Below are positions 36,413 to 45,287 of a stretch of DNA of 64,000 nucleotides, in pieces. Position numbers and translations under genes: made by a program. The notes beneath the pieces are model-generated. The model was not told the DNA's origin. It ran no database searches and saw only the letters and a list, made by a program, of their open reading frames with translations. The DNA is from CAZQVA01 sp964596685. Its GTDB lineage: Bacteria > Chlamydiota > Chlamydiia > Chlamydiales > VFKH01. The DNA lies in NCBI GenBank assembly GCA_964596685.1, contig CAZQVA010000002.1:55574-119573 (forward strand). Direction: 5' to 3'. Positions within the stretch are counted from its first letter, which is position 1. Each line of letters starts with the position of its first letter.

Positions 36413-37560
36413 TGTCATCGACTATTAAAAATGGCATATTTGTTTCACTTGCTCCATACTTTCTTAATGAAGGTGGGCATTATCATGCCTATCACCAAGC
36501 TTTACAAGAGGCTATGGAAAAGTATGGTTATGTGACGGCTACTTACATTCCTCATGAATGTGAGGTAGAAGGATTAAATCAGAAATGGGTGCGCCATTTT
36601 CACTATGTGGCCAATAATCGACTTCTCTTGGCTATAAGAAAATTTCCAGAGTATTTTAGGCTTTTTTATTGGTTGCGCTCGAATAAAACTCGCGCTTCGC
36701 AGATTCTATTCTTGGAATCATATGGCGTGAGTGATATGCCATCCATTTTGTTGGCTGTCTATCTTTTGGGAACGAAAAGGATACATCTCTGGCATGTATT
36801 TCGAGAAGGATGGGAACATCAGTCGAAAAAACGCCGCGTACATATGCTTTTTTCAAAACTCCTTGCCTGGAGATTGAAGGAGCGCTATTCGATCTTTAGT
36901 GATAGCACGTTGATCATAAACTCATTGAGCCCTTACCAGAAGAATACAATCACACTGCTGCCCATTCCTCATATCCCTAAGTATACGTTTAGAAAGGATA
37001 ATATCAAGCAGGATAGAGTTGTTTTGTGGTTTCCTGGATCTCCTCGTTCTGATAAAGGGGCAGATGAGGTTGTTAAGTTTTGCAAAAAACATGATCCAAA
37101 TCTTGGAAAATTTGAATTAAGAATTGTCAAAGATCCCGATTTTATGAATTTGGATACCAAACTTAATATACAATTCTTACCTAGCCACTTGGATCGAGAC
37201 GCCTACTTATCAAATTTATCTACTGCAGATGCAGCACTATTTCCTTATGATCCCTGGATATATTCTTCAAGAACTTCAGGGCCGTTTGTGGAAGCGATCT
37301 GTGCGGGAAAGATTGTTTTTGTAAAAGCGGGCAGTTGGCTGGCTAATGAGTTGACGATGCATGATTTGACTGAATGCATCTTAGATTGGGATACAGATGA
37401 TTTGCCCTCTCGCATGTTGGAATTACTTAATGACCCAAGTATAAAAAGTAAGTTTGAGACAATGCAATCATGTTATCGAGAATTCCACAGTCAGGCAACT
37501 TTTGAGGCAGTTTTACATGAGAAAGTGCCTTGTAAGAGCTTTTTAGAGAATCAAGTTTGA
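36412..37560 (+). CDS. Putative GT-B glycosyltransferase, paralogue of the protein at 16887
   Basis: The open frame extends upstream to 36331, but GTG at 36412 fits better: it lies on the previous gene's stop (TAGTG) and GGAAAG precedes it by about 13 bases. The C-terminal half carries LFPYDPWIYSSRTSGPFVEAICAGK, KAGSWLANELTMHDL and CILDW, matching the protein encoded at 16887-17993. The first half has GGHYHAYHQALQEAM. No known family motif is present otherwise. It is the last gene of the carbohydrate island, about 382 residues. Confidence 0.62.
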   Translation: MSSTIKNGIFVSLAPYFLNEGGHYHAYHQALQEAMEKYGYVTATYIPHECEVEGLNQKWVRHFHYVANNRLLLAIRKFPEYFRLFYWLRSNKTRASQILFLESYGVSDMPSILLAVYLLGTKRIHLWHVFREGWEHQSKKRRVHMLFSKLLAWRLKERYSIFSDSTLIINSLSPYQKNTITLLPIPHIPKYTFRKDNIKQDRVVLWFPGSPRSDKGADEVVKFCKKHDPNLGKFELRIVKDPDFMNLDTKLNIQFLPSHLDRDAYLSNLSTADAALFPYDPWIYSSRTSGPFVEAICAGKIVFVKAGSWLANELTMHDLTECILDWDTDDLPSRMLELLNDPSIKSKFETMQSCYREFHSQATFEAVLHEKVPCKSFLENQV

Positions 37561-37603
37561 AGGAAAAGTGGCAGCAAGGGGTGCTTACTGCCACGGTGAA
37601 AAC

Positions 37604-39067
37604 CTAGAGGTTTTCGAGGAAGTTGATGAGAAGGCGGACGCCGACGCCAGTGGCGTGACGGGCGTGGTAGCGCTTCTCTTTGCTGAGATAAGCTGTGCCA
37701 GCGATGTCAAGGTGAGCCCAAGGGCGTTTGTTGACAAATTCTTCTAGGAAGAGAGCTCCGGTGATTGAACCGGCAGGCCGGCCACCGCTGTTTTTGATAT
37801 CAGCGATATCTGAACGGATTTGCTCTTTATATTCGTCGAAAAGGGGTAGGCGCCAGACACGCTCAAAGGTGTTTTTGCCAGCTTTAGTAAGAGCTGCGGC
37901 GAGTTCGTCATTATTAGACATCATGCCTGTGGCCTCGTCGCCAAGTGCAATAACAATAGCACCTGTCAAGGTGGCAAGGTCGATCATACGTGTGGGATAG
38001 AGTTGTTTCTCAGCCCAAGCTAATGCATCTGCAAGGACTAGGCGTCCCTCTGCATCTGTATTGTCGATTTCGACTGTATGGCCTGAGTAACTCTTATAGA
38101 CGTCGCCTGGTTTATAGGCATGGGAGCTGATCGCGTTTTCTGTACTTGGAATGATCGCCGTTACATTAGCTTTTAAATTCAGCTCTGCAGCGGCTACAAT
38201 TGCGCCAAAGGCTGCTGCTGCACCTGACATGTCGCACTTCATCGTTTCCATCGATCCAGTGGGCTTTAAATTTAATCCACCAGTATCATATGTAATGCCT
38301 TTGCCAACAATGACAGTATGCTCTTGATTGGTAGGATCCCCTTTATAATAGATGCGAATAAAAGCAGGATCGCGATGGGACCCTTTATTGACAGCCAAGA
38401 GTAATCCCATGCCCTCTTTTTGAATGCGTGTCTTATCAAAGACCTCTACCTCGATTTGTGGATAGCGTTGCCCGATTTCGATAGCCAGTTGGGAGAGATG
38501 TTGTGGGGTAATATCGTCAGCGTTTCCGTTAACGAGGTCTCTTGCAAGATCGACACCGATATGGACTTTTTGTGCCTTGTCAAAGAGAGGCATGACGTGT
38601 GTGTCGCTTGTAATGACACCTACGCGCTCAAGCAGCACGTGGGGGTCTTTTTGAACAGATACTTCCTTCTGATGGAAGAGATAGTTGCGCAAGAGAATCC
38701 CTTCAGCTGCCGCATAAACTAGGTCGTGGGCGACGGTAGGGAGCATAAGATGGATATGGACAAATTTTTTCTTGTGACAAAAACGTACGAGAGATCCGTA
38801 AGCGCGGCGGATCATTTCCGCATCAGCCTCATCTTTCTTGCCCAAGCCTAAAAGGGCGACGCGTTTTTCAATCCCATTGTGGTAGACGAGAGCAACTTCT
38901 CCATTGCTCGCTTTAAAGAGCGCTAGATCTATGAGCTCTCTCAAAGAAAGCGCTAGCGTGTCAAATTGAGCCGCAGGAACAAAGCGCTTATCTTCTTGCC
39001 AAAAAGGCAGAACAAGAAGGTCTGAGCCTTCTCGTTCATCAAGTGAGCGGATATTAAAAAATTCCAT
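37604..39067 (-). CDS. pepA: Leucyl aminopeptidase (M17)
   Basis: The M17 signature NTDAEGRLVLADAL and metal-binding regions (GKGITYDTGGLNLKP with the catalytic Lys, KCDMSGAAAAF) place it among cytosolic leucyl aminopeptidases. The protein has 487 residues, normal for the family. It removes N-terminal residues, preferably Leu, with two divalent metals. ssb lies 21 bases upstream on the same strand, an adjacency also found in Chlamydia. Translation starts at ATG 39067 with AAGGAT upstream. Confidence 0.95.
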   Translation of the reverse strand: MEFFNIRSLDEREGSDLLVLPFWQEDKRFVPAAQFDTLALSLRELIDLALFKASNGEVALVYHNGIEKRVALLGLGKKDEADAEMIRRAYGSLVRFCHKKKFVHIHLMLPTVAHDLVYAAAEGILLRNYLFHQKEVSVQKDPHVLLERVGVITSDTHVMPLFDKAQKVHIGVDLARDLVNGNADDITPQHLSQLAIEIGQRYPQIEVEVFDKTRIQKEGMGLLLAVNKGSHRDPAFIRIYYKGDPTNQEHTVIVGKGITYDTGGLNLKPTGSMETMKCDMSGAAAAFGAIVAAAELNLKANVTAIIPSTENAISSHAYKPGDVYKSYSGHTVEIDNTDAEGRLVLADALAWAEKQLYPTRMIDLATLTGAIVIALGDEATGMMSNNDELAAALTKAGKNTFERVWRLPLFDEYKEQIRSDIADIKNSGGRPAGSITGALFLEEFVNKRPWAHLDIAGTAYLSKEKRYHARHATGVGVRLLINFLENL

Positions 39068-39088
39068 GGTGGATTATCCTTTTAGTAG

Positions 39089-39526
39089 TCAGAAGGGAAG
39101 GTCATCATTTGATTCAGCAATATCACCAAAGAGCGCATTGAGTTCTGAAGAAGCGGAATGAGACTCATGGCCATGTTGCTGGTGAGAATCAGAAGAAGGA
39201 CGCTCCGACTTGCCGCCACCAAATGGGCTAAAGCGAATCATCTCTGCATTAATGCTCAAGCGGACGCGTTGTTTGCCCTCGCGGTCCGAATAGATTTCTG
39301 GAGGAGTTAATTCTCCCCAAACAATGACGGCACTGCCTTTTTTTAGGTGAGGGATCAACTTTGCAAAGCGATCATCCCAAATGCTTACGCTCCACCACAG
39401 TGTTTCTTCTTTGCCCTTATTGCGCGTGTTGACAGCGATGCGCAAATTAGTAACTTTGTGATTATTGGCTGTAAAGCGCGTTTCAGGGTCTGCACCGAGG
39501 TGGCCCGCGATTTCAATATATTGCAT
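39089..39526 (-). CDS. ssb: Single-stranded DNA-binding protein
   Basis: The 145-residue protein has the N-terminal OB fold (IEIAGHLGADPETRF, NLRIAVNTRNKG, WWSVSIWDDRFAKL, GSAVIVWGELTPPE) and the acidic end DDLPF that recruits partner proteins. It binds single-stranded DNA as a tetramer at replication and repair forks. It lies between pepA and mgtE on the same strand, with gaps of 21 and 12 bases. The middle linker is rich in Ser and His, as in other SSBs. Confidence 0.93.
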   Translation of the reverse strand: MQYIEIAGHLGADPETRFTANNHKVTNLRIAVNTRNKGKEETLWWSVSIWDDRFAKLIPHLKKGSAVIVWGELTPPEIYSDREGKQRVRLSINAEMIRFSPFGGGKSERPSSDSHQQHGHESHSASSELNALFGDIAESNDDLPF

Positions 39527-39538
39527 AGTAAGCTCCGT

Positions 39539-41014
39539 TTAAGCTTGAAAAAATAGGGAACTGATAATTCCAGAGATCACAAAATACATGATCATTGAAA
39601 AAACGTCATTAAATGCTGTAACAATTGGTCCAGAAGCGACTGCAGGATCAACTCCAAGGCGTGCAAAGAAGAGGGGAGAGAATACGCCAAGAAGTGTTGA
39701 AGACAAACAGGCTCCAAAAACCCCTGTACACACAAGAACGCCGATTTCAAGGGGTTGACCTACAAACTCCTGTACTCCAAGGTTGCCTAAAAAGTAGACG
39801 GCACTGCCACATAGTATCCCAAAGACTAATCCGGTCAATAAACCAATAGAAAGTTCTTTAGAGATAGCAGCTCCGCGATTTCCTGAAGAAAGCATGCCGA
39901 TAGCCATGCTACGTACGAGTACTGTGCTACACTGAATACCGACGTTACCAGAAATGCCTGTGATCAGCGGAATAAAAAAGACGAGGAAGGCAAGCAAATG
40001 ACGCTCAACGCTTTGAAAATATGACATGATGGCCGCGCTCAAGAGACCAGCACAAACGGTCACTACAAGCCATGGAGCACGCGACAAGAAGCGTTGGATG
40101 ACAGACTCGTTCGCCCCCATGCTTTCGGCTGTACCTGCGATGCGCGCAATGGTTTCATCGGCCATATCTTCAATCGCTTCGACAACATCTTCATAAGTGA
40201 TTACGCCAACCAAAAAATTATCGACATCGACGACGGGAAGTGCAGGGATTTTATAACGTTCTACAAGATCGACGACTTCTTCTCGGGTAGCTTCTGGATG
40301 AATTTTGTGAAGCACTGAGCGCATGACTTGTCGCAAAGGCAGATGGGGGGGGTTGACAATCAGATTGCGCGCGGGAACATACCCCATCAACTCGCCTTCT
40401 TGATTAAGGACAAAAATACGCCGCGTGAGGTCGATGCCTGGATTATTGCGGATAGTGGCCGCTGCTTGTCCAATGGTCACATCCATAGGAAAGGCGAAAA
40501 ACTCATTTGTCATCATACGGCCGGCACTATTGCGATCGTGTTGCTTCAATTCGCGAATGCGCTCAGCTTTTTTCGCATCGAGCAAATCAATAACACGTCG
40601 ATAACGGCGCTCTGGAAGGTCGTCTAAGACCCAAACAGCTTCATCAGGAGGCATTTTTTGTAATAACTGACGGATATCTGTATCGGAAATATGGCGAAAA
40701 ATAGCACTCCGCGTGCTGCCATCCGTATTGATCATAAAGGTGATTTTGGCTTCTAGATCAGGTAAATTCTCAAAAAGCACAGGACGTGCATTGGGTGGCA
40801 GTCGGCATGCCGCATAGGCCAGGTCGATGGGGGTGTGTTCGCTAGCGATTTTTGCAACAAGATTCAGGCGCACCTTTGAAGTCTGTTTGTGAAACGCTTC
40901 CTCAAGTTTTTCAGAGAGCAAATCATCCAAATGACTGGTTTTGGAATCCATGAGGTTACCAGTTGTGGTGTGTGCCTCTTCTTCAATCCAATCTTCCTCT
41001 TGCTCTCTATCCAT
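39539..41014 (-). CDS. mgtE: MgtE-family magnesium transporter
   Basis: The 491-residue protein has an N-terminal MgtE domain (LLQKMPPDEAVWVLDDLPE), two CBS domains (residues about 170-290, with DVTIGQAAATIRNN and PALPVVDVDNFLVGVIT), and a five-helix membrane domain with GISGNVGIQCSTVLVRSMA and FNDVFSMIMYF. It transports Mg2+ across the inner membrane, with CBS/N domains sensing Mg2+. It lies upstream of ssb-pepA with a 12-base gap. Length and order match MgtE. Confidence 0.93.
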   Translation of the reverse strand: MDREQEEDWIEEEAHTTTGNLMDSKTSHLDDLLSEKLEEAFHKQTSKVRLNLVAKIASEHTPIDLAYAACRLPPNARPVLFENLPDLEAKITFMINTDGSTRSAIFRHISDTDIRQLLQKMPPDEAVWVLDDLPERRYRRVIDLLDAKKAERIRELKQHDRNSAGRMMTNEFFAFPMDVTIGQAAATIRNNPGIDLTRRIFVLNQEGELMGYVPARNLIVNPPHLPLRQVMRSVLHKIHPEATREEVVDLVERYKIPALPVVDVDNFLVGVITYEDVVEAIEDMADETIARIAGTAESMGANESVIQRFLSRAPWLVVTVCAGLLSAAIMSYFQSVERHLLAFLVFFIPLITGISGNVGIQCSTVLVRSMAIGMLSSGNRGAAISKELSIGLLTGLVFGILCGSAVYFLGNLGVQEFVGQPLEIGVLVCTGVFGACLSSTLLGVFSPLFFARLGVDPAVASGPIVTAFNDVFSMIMYFVISGIISSLFFQA

Positions 41015-41030
41015 GCTTGTTACTTTACCC

Positions 41031-41450
41031 TTAAATGAGGTCTAAGAATTTTGCCAATACCCAAAGAATGGCGATAGCGGCAATTGAACCGCCGATCCAT
41101 AGAAGATTGGGTAATTTTACGCCCCCCCCCTGAGGAGAGCGCATTTCCATTGTGCCGATGCCATATTCGAACTCTTGGTTGCTCGATAAAGAGCGGAAGA
41201 GGGGAGCAAATTCTTTCGAGAGATTAGCTACATCCATCTCTAGATAAGCTGCATATTGTTTGACAAACCCCTGGGCATGCACAGGAGAGAGCAATTTCTC
41301 GAGTTGGCCTTCTTCAATCGCTTGAATGAACGCTTCTCGAATGGAAAGAGTGTGGGAGACCTCTTTAGTCGATAAGCCTCTTTCTTGACGTTTTTGCCTA
41401 AAAAGATTGCCGAATCGCTTCTTTTCTTCTTGCGTGCACTCTAGATCCAT
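41031..41450 (-). CDS. RodZ/YfgA-like HTH membrane protein (CT009-like)
   Basis: An N-terminal helix-turn-helix (LFRQKRQERGLSTKEVSHTLSIREAFIQAIEEGQ) is followed by a short linker and a single C-terminal membrane segment (IGGSIAAIAILWVLAKFL). The layout is that of RodZ, which links MreB to the membrane in cell-shape control; the long periplasmic domain of E. coli RodZ is absent. The ATG at 41450 gives MDLECTQEEKK; a longer frame to 41480 would overlap rnhC. It diverges from rnhC exactly as CT009 and CT008 do in C. trachomatis (from memory). Confidence 0.75.
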   Translation of the reverse strand: MDLECTQEEKKRFGNLFRQKRQERGLSTKEVSHTLSIREAFIQAIEEGQLEKLLSPVHAQGFVKQYAAYLEMDVANLSKEFAPLFRSLSSNQEFEYGIGTMEMRSPQGGGVKLPNLLWIGGSIAAIAILWVLAKFLDLI

Positions 41451-41469
41451 CGCTATACTCGCTAAAATT

Positions 41470-42357
41470 ATGACATCCAATGTCTTTCAATTATCATCAG
41501 AACAAGGACAAACGCTGCTTGCTGAATTGCAGGAGCGGGGCTTTGCCATCGATCAAGAAGGGGCTTGGGATTTTCGCGCGAAAAAACCAGGACTTTGTTG
41601 TACCCTTTACTCAAGTGGAAAGCTGCTCGTGCAGGGAAAAGAGAGCGCCTCGTTCATTGAATTTTACCTTGCGCCGGAAATTCTGCATAGCTTTGTTGCT
41701 GATTCCTTACAATATTCCGATATAAAAGAGGAGCTGATCGGCTCTGATGAGTCTGGAAAGGGAGATTTTTTCGGTCCTCTTTGTGTCGCTTCTTTTTATG
41801 CGCCTCTACAAGATTTGGCACATTTAAAAAAGATGGGAGTGGGGGATTCAAAGAAACTTTCTGAAAAGCAAATTCTAAAACTTGCCAAGGAACTGATGGC
41901 TTGGCCCCATGAGATATTGATATTATGGCCTAAGCGGTATAATGCACTCTATGAGCGATTTAAAAACTTGAATCGCCTGCTCGCATGGGCACATGCTGTC
42001 TGTATTGAGAAGATGTATCAGAAAACGGGACAGAAAAAGGTGTTAATAGACCAATTTGCTAAAGGAACCCTTTTAAAAACGTTGATCCATCATAAAGTTC
42101 CTTCCATGGAAGTTCAAGAAGCGCCTCGGGCTGAATCTTTGCATATCTGTGTTGCCGCTGCATCGATATTGGCGCGCGCCTCTTTTGTGTTGGGCATCCA
42201 GCAGATGGAAAAGCAATTAGATGTACATTTGCCGAAAGGGGGAGGGAGTGCAGTGACAGCAGCAGGTCGCCTACTTCACCAGAGAGACCCAGAGCTTTTA
42301 CGGCGTGTGTGTAAGCATCACTTCAAAAATTTACAACAGATTCTTGCTCAAAATTAA
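41470..42357 (+). CDS. rnhC: Ribonuclease HIII
   Basis: The ATG at 41470 gives MTSNVFQLS and about 295 residues. The N-terminal TBP-like substrate-binding domain precedes a type 2 RNase H core with ELIGSDESGKGDFFGPLCVA (catalytic Asp-Glu), GVGDSKKLSE, and VLIDQFAKG with further acidic residues. It cleaves RNA in RNA-DNA hybrids. Chlamydiae use RNase HIII alongside HII. It is divergent to the HTH gene; the first base is 19 after its start. Confidence 0.92.
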   Translation: MTSNVFQLSSEQGQTLLAELQERGFAIDQEGAWDFRAKKPGLCCTLYSSGKLLVQGKESASFIEFYLAPEILHSFVADSLQYSDIKEELIGSDESGKGDFFGPLCVASFYAPLQDLAHLKKMGVGDSKKLSEKQILKLAKELMAWPHEILILWPKRYNALYERFKNLNRLLAWAHAVCIEKMYQKTGQKKVLIDQFAKGTLLKTLIHHKVPSMEVQEAPRAESLHICVAAASILARASFVLGIQQMEKQLDVHLPKGGGSAVTAAGRLLHQRDPELLRRVCKHHFKNLQQILAQN

Positions 42358-42398
42358 CTACTTGCATAGAGTTGTTCTTTCACTCTATGGAGGGTGCA

Positions 42399-43364
42399 AT
42401 GAAAAAATTCTTTTCTACTAAGACGCTCTTGTGTGGGACGTTTGTGTGTGGTTTGGCTGCCTTGATGTGTGGCACGCCTTTAGCTACGCTATCTGCTGAT
42501 GATACGACTTTATTAAATTTAGTATATTTCCAAACCGCTTTTGCCAACGCAACAAAGGGATCTTGCGAACCTAAAAACTGCTATGGCTTTCTGGGGAATG
42601 GTTATTTTCTAGCTAAAGCGCGTGCTAAAGAAGCTGGAGGGCAGCAGATACAATATAGTGACGTCGAAGCCAATGCTCTATGGGCGCATAAATTTAATGC
42701 GCATGAAGGGATGACAATCACGGCCGGGTATTCGACGATCAAAATGGATTTAAGTCCAAATGATAATTTTACTGAAACTCAATATCCAAGTGGTCAATTA
42801 GGGTTTTTAGCATTTACAGATCGCGTGTGTGGTTGGTTATGGCAAACTGGTCTTAATGCACACCTAGTCTGGGGAAATAATAGAAGTCTTGGGCCTTCCA
42901 GTCGTTATACATATTTTCTATGGGGGCGTTATAATGCTGCTCCTTGTACGGGTTTCCATATCGGTGCGATTGCTTTAACGGGTATCCGCAAGACTGTTGC
43001 GGTTCCAATTTTCGGTTTTGATTATACAGTGGGTCAGTGGAAGTTAAATGCTATATTCCCTGTAAATCTTGGTATTACTTATAACATGACAAAGGCGTGG
43101 TCCCTGACAGCTATGGGCATGCCTTTTATTACGAGACGTCGTTTACAAAGCACTGAAACGCTTTCTAGTGGGATTTGGGAGTATCGTAACTATGGCGTTC
43201 AGCTGGGGCTAAATTACCGCTGGTGCACACTCTATTGCTCGATATTTGGTGGTTACTCCTTTGGAGGAACACTTCAAGAGTATGATTCCATGGGGAATAA
43301 TCCTACCTATACGCACTTCAATGGCTCAGGATATGCAGGGTTGAACCTGATGTTTATGTTCTAA
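42399..43364 (+). CDS. Probable outer-membrane beta-barrel protein
   Basis: ATG 42399 with GGAGGG ten bases upstream is preferred over 42372. The protein has a signal peptide (MKKFFSTKTLLCGTFVCGLAALMCG, cleaved near ATLSA), then alternating hydrophobic and aromatic beta-strand segments, and ends in Phe (GLNLMFMF), the classical mark for BAM-dependent insertion. No known family was recognised. Cysteines are frequent (for example GSCEPKNCYG, RVCGW), as in chlamydial envelope proteins cross-linked by disulfides. A hairpin follows. Its ligand or transport role is unknown. Confidence 0.72.
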   Translation: MKKFFSTKTLLCGTFVCGLAALMCGTPLATLSADDTTLLNLVYFQTAFANATKGSCEPKNCYGFLGNGYFLAKARAKEAGGQQIQYSDVEANALWAHKFNAHEGMTITAGYSTIKMDLSPNDNFTETQYPSGQLGFLAFTDRVCGWLWQTGLNAHLVWGNNRSLGPSSRYTYFLWGRYNAAPCTGFHIGAIALTGIRKTVAVPIFGFDYTVGQWKLNAIFPVNLGITYNMTKAWSLTAMGMPFITRRRLQSTETLSSGIWEYRNYGVQLGLNYRWCTLYCSIFGGYSFGGTLQEYDSMGNNPTYTHFNGSGYAGLNLMFMF

Positions 43365-43390
43365 TTTTCTATTGAGTATCTGTTTTTTAT

Positions 43391-43413
43391 CCCACCTAAA
43401 GGGGGTTGGTGGG
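43391..43413 (+). terminator. Hairpin after the outer-membrane barrel gene
   Basis: CCCACC (43391-43396) pairs with GGTGGG (43408-43413). No T-tract follows directly. A second hairpin lies just downstream. Confidence 0.35.
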
Positions 43414-43427
43414 GTAGTGCGCAGTGT

Positions 43428-43449
43428 AGAGCCTTTTGCAAAAGGCTCT
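43428..43449. repeat. Perfect 22-bp palindrome, TTTTGCAAAA-centred
   Basis: AGAGCC...GGCTCT flank the centre TTTTGCAAAA without mismatch. It lies between the convergent barrel and HAD genes. Related hairpins are at 12505-12527 and 52874-52897. Confidence 0.75.
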
Positions 43450-43483
43450 GTCGTGAACTTCTTTGCAAGAAACCTATCGATGT

Positions 43484-44221
43484 CTATTGACGCGCGAGGA
43501 ATTCGACACCGCTGATGATATCTTTGAACTGGTTGACGTAGTAGTCAGGCGAGGTAGCTGGGTAAGTAGGGGTGCCTTGGTTAGAGGCAAAAAAGATGGT
43601 TTTCATGCCGAACGTACTTGCTCCATGGATATCGCGGAACATGTCATTGCCCACAAAAATGGCTTCATGAGGCGCAACTCCAAGCTCACCAAGTGCTTTT
43701 TGAAACAAGCGAGAGTCAGGCTTGCGGTAGCCATATGTTCCGGAAATGATGATAGGGTTGAAGTAGCCGTGTAACCCTACAGCGCGAATTTCTTCAAGGG
43801 CAAAGCAGGGCTGGGCATCAGAAACCATTGCAAGGGGGTAGCTGACGCGCAGGGCATCGAGCGTTTGATGAACGTTTTCGTAAGGTTGTAGACGCTTGCG
43901 AGATATGGCACGGAAAAGGATAGCAAGTTGCTTGGCAAAAGTTTTAAGTTCGCCATCTCTTTCTAAATAACGCGCTTTTTTATCGGTAAGAAAGTCAGCC
44001 CAAATACCTTCTACGTCAATTTCGGAGTGCTTTTCTGTAGATTGGGCACGCCGTCTCTTCATAATTTCAAAATAGAGAGTCTTTACTTCCCAACGGTGCA
44101 TATCGACGCCCCAATAAGTTAAGAAGTGCGAAATAGTGCGGTAGATCTCTTCCATCTCTTCGTCAGTTTCAACATCAATGAGTGTGCCGTAAAGGTCAAA
44201 AATAATTGCTTTAACACTCAT
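43484..44221 (-). CDS. HAD-superfamily hydrolase
   Basis: The 245-residue protein has motif I IIFDLYGTLID (Tyr replaces the second Asp, as in dehalogenase-type HAD IA enzymes), motif II MVSDAQ, a Lys in GYRKPDSRLF, and motif IV FVGNDMFRDIHGA. It is a phosphatase or dehalogenase-like hydrolase of unknown substrate. AAGGAG precedes the ATG. It follows the APH-like kinase gene at 44245 with a 23-base gap on the same strand. Confidence 0.82.
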   Translation of the reverse strand: MSVKAIIFDLYGTLIDVETDEEMEEIYRTISHFLTYWGVDMHRWEVKTLYFEIMKRRRAQSTEKHSEIDVEGIWADFLTDKKARYLERDGELKTFAKQLAILFRAISRKRLQPYENVHQTLDALRVSYPLAMVSDAQPCFALEEIRAVGLHGYFNPIIISGTYGYRKPDSRLFQKALGELGVAPHEAIFVGNDMFRDIHGASTFGMKTIFFASNQGTPTYPATSPDYYVNQFKDIISGVEFLARQ

Positions 44222-44244
44222 TTAGGGGCTCCTTTTTATTGTTG

Positions 44245-45240
44245 CTACTGGAGGGTTAATCTTGCCTGCATCACTAAGCGTGCGCGTTGCCTTTTGGAGA
44301 CCCATGTGTTGGGTGCAATACGCAGCAAGGTAAGTGCCATATAGAAAGGGATACGCCGGGTGATGGCTTTGAAGGTTGCATGGCGATCTGGGAAATGACA
44401 GGAATATTCCCATAGAAAATGACCAATAGCATCCTCCCCAGCGGAAAGGTTCTTGCGGCTCTGAATAAAGTAATGTTTGAGTTCTGCAACGATTCTTCCT
44501 AAATCAAAGGCGCGGTCAGTATATTTACAGCGTTCTAAATCGATTGCAATCACTGATAAATCTTGTCCGAATAGAATGTTGGCTGGTGTGGGATCGCCGT
44601 GGACAAAGACCTGCGTGTCCTGCCACATTTCAGGGCGATGACGCCAGTGCTCGATACGCTCTGCAAAATAATGCCAATCCGCTTCGAGTCCCACAGCATG
44701 GGTTTTTAAGCGGTTAATGATGTTGTAGAAGTAGTCGCACTCGCCATCAAAATGGACGGGATGGTGATTGACTGTGTGATTGTGCCAGCGCGCTAAAAAG
44801 TATGCCAAGGCTCTTAGCTTATCAAAAAGCACATCCATTCTGCCTTCTAGCGCCCGTTGAATGTAGAGGCTAAAAGGGACGCCGTGACTATATTCTTCAA
44901 CGAGAAGAGCGTTACATTCCGGGTAGCACCCAAGGGGGCGAATCACTTGGTGAGGAGATCTGTTGAAACCTAGCGCACGCATACGCTCTAGAGCGTGATA
45001 CTCGCTTTCCATGTAGCTAACAGCACGCTCATGGCTGCGATGATCTAATTTAAAAAATTTCCCTACTAATTCAACTGAAGAGCGTTCTTCACGATAGAGA
45101 TAGACGTGGTTGGAGCCATGCAAGCGGTATACGGAGAAAGATGGATCATGGACTTTGTGATGCCTGACCTGGGGCAAGATATCCTTTTTTAGAATCCCAT
45201 AAAGAGGGTCGTGATAAGAGAGCTTGCCGACGTATTCCAT
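44245..45240 (-). CDS. APH/choline-kinase-like phosphotransferase
   Basis: The 331-residue protein has the conserved catalytic core FVHGDPTPANILF (HxDxxxxN) and the metal-binding IAIDLERCKYTDRAFDLGR of the aminoglycoside phosphotransferase fold. The ATP-binding lobe includes LLVEEYSHGVPF, the hinge-like part. It could phosphorylate a sugar, choline or similar small alcohol; the sequence does not say which. It precedes the HAD gene on the same strand and follows slc1 by 47 bases. Confidence 0.8.
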   Translation of the reverse strand: MEYVGKLSYHDPLYGILKKDILPQVRHHKVHDPSFSVYRLHGSNHVYLYREERSSVELVGKFFKLDHRSHERAVSYMESEYHALERMRALGFNRSPHQVIRPLGCYPECNALLVEEYSHGVPFSLYIQRALEGRMDVLFDKLRALAYFLARWHNHTVNHHPVHFDGECDYFYNIINRLKTHAVGLEADWHYFAERIEHWRHRPEMWQDTQVFVHGDPTPANILFGQDLSVIAIDLERCKYTDRAFDLGRIVAELKHYFIQSRKNLSAGEDAIGHFLWEYSCHFPDRHATFKAITRRIPFYMALTLLRIAPNTWVSKRQRARLVMQARLTLQ

Positions 45241-45287
45241 ATACCACTTTTAGTTTCAATTGATGGACAGGTGGTTTCCTGCGAGTT

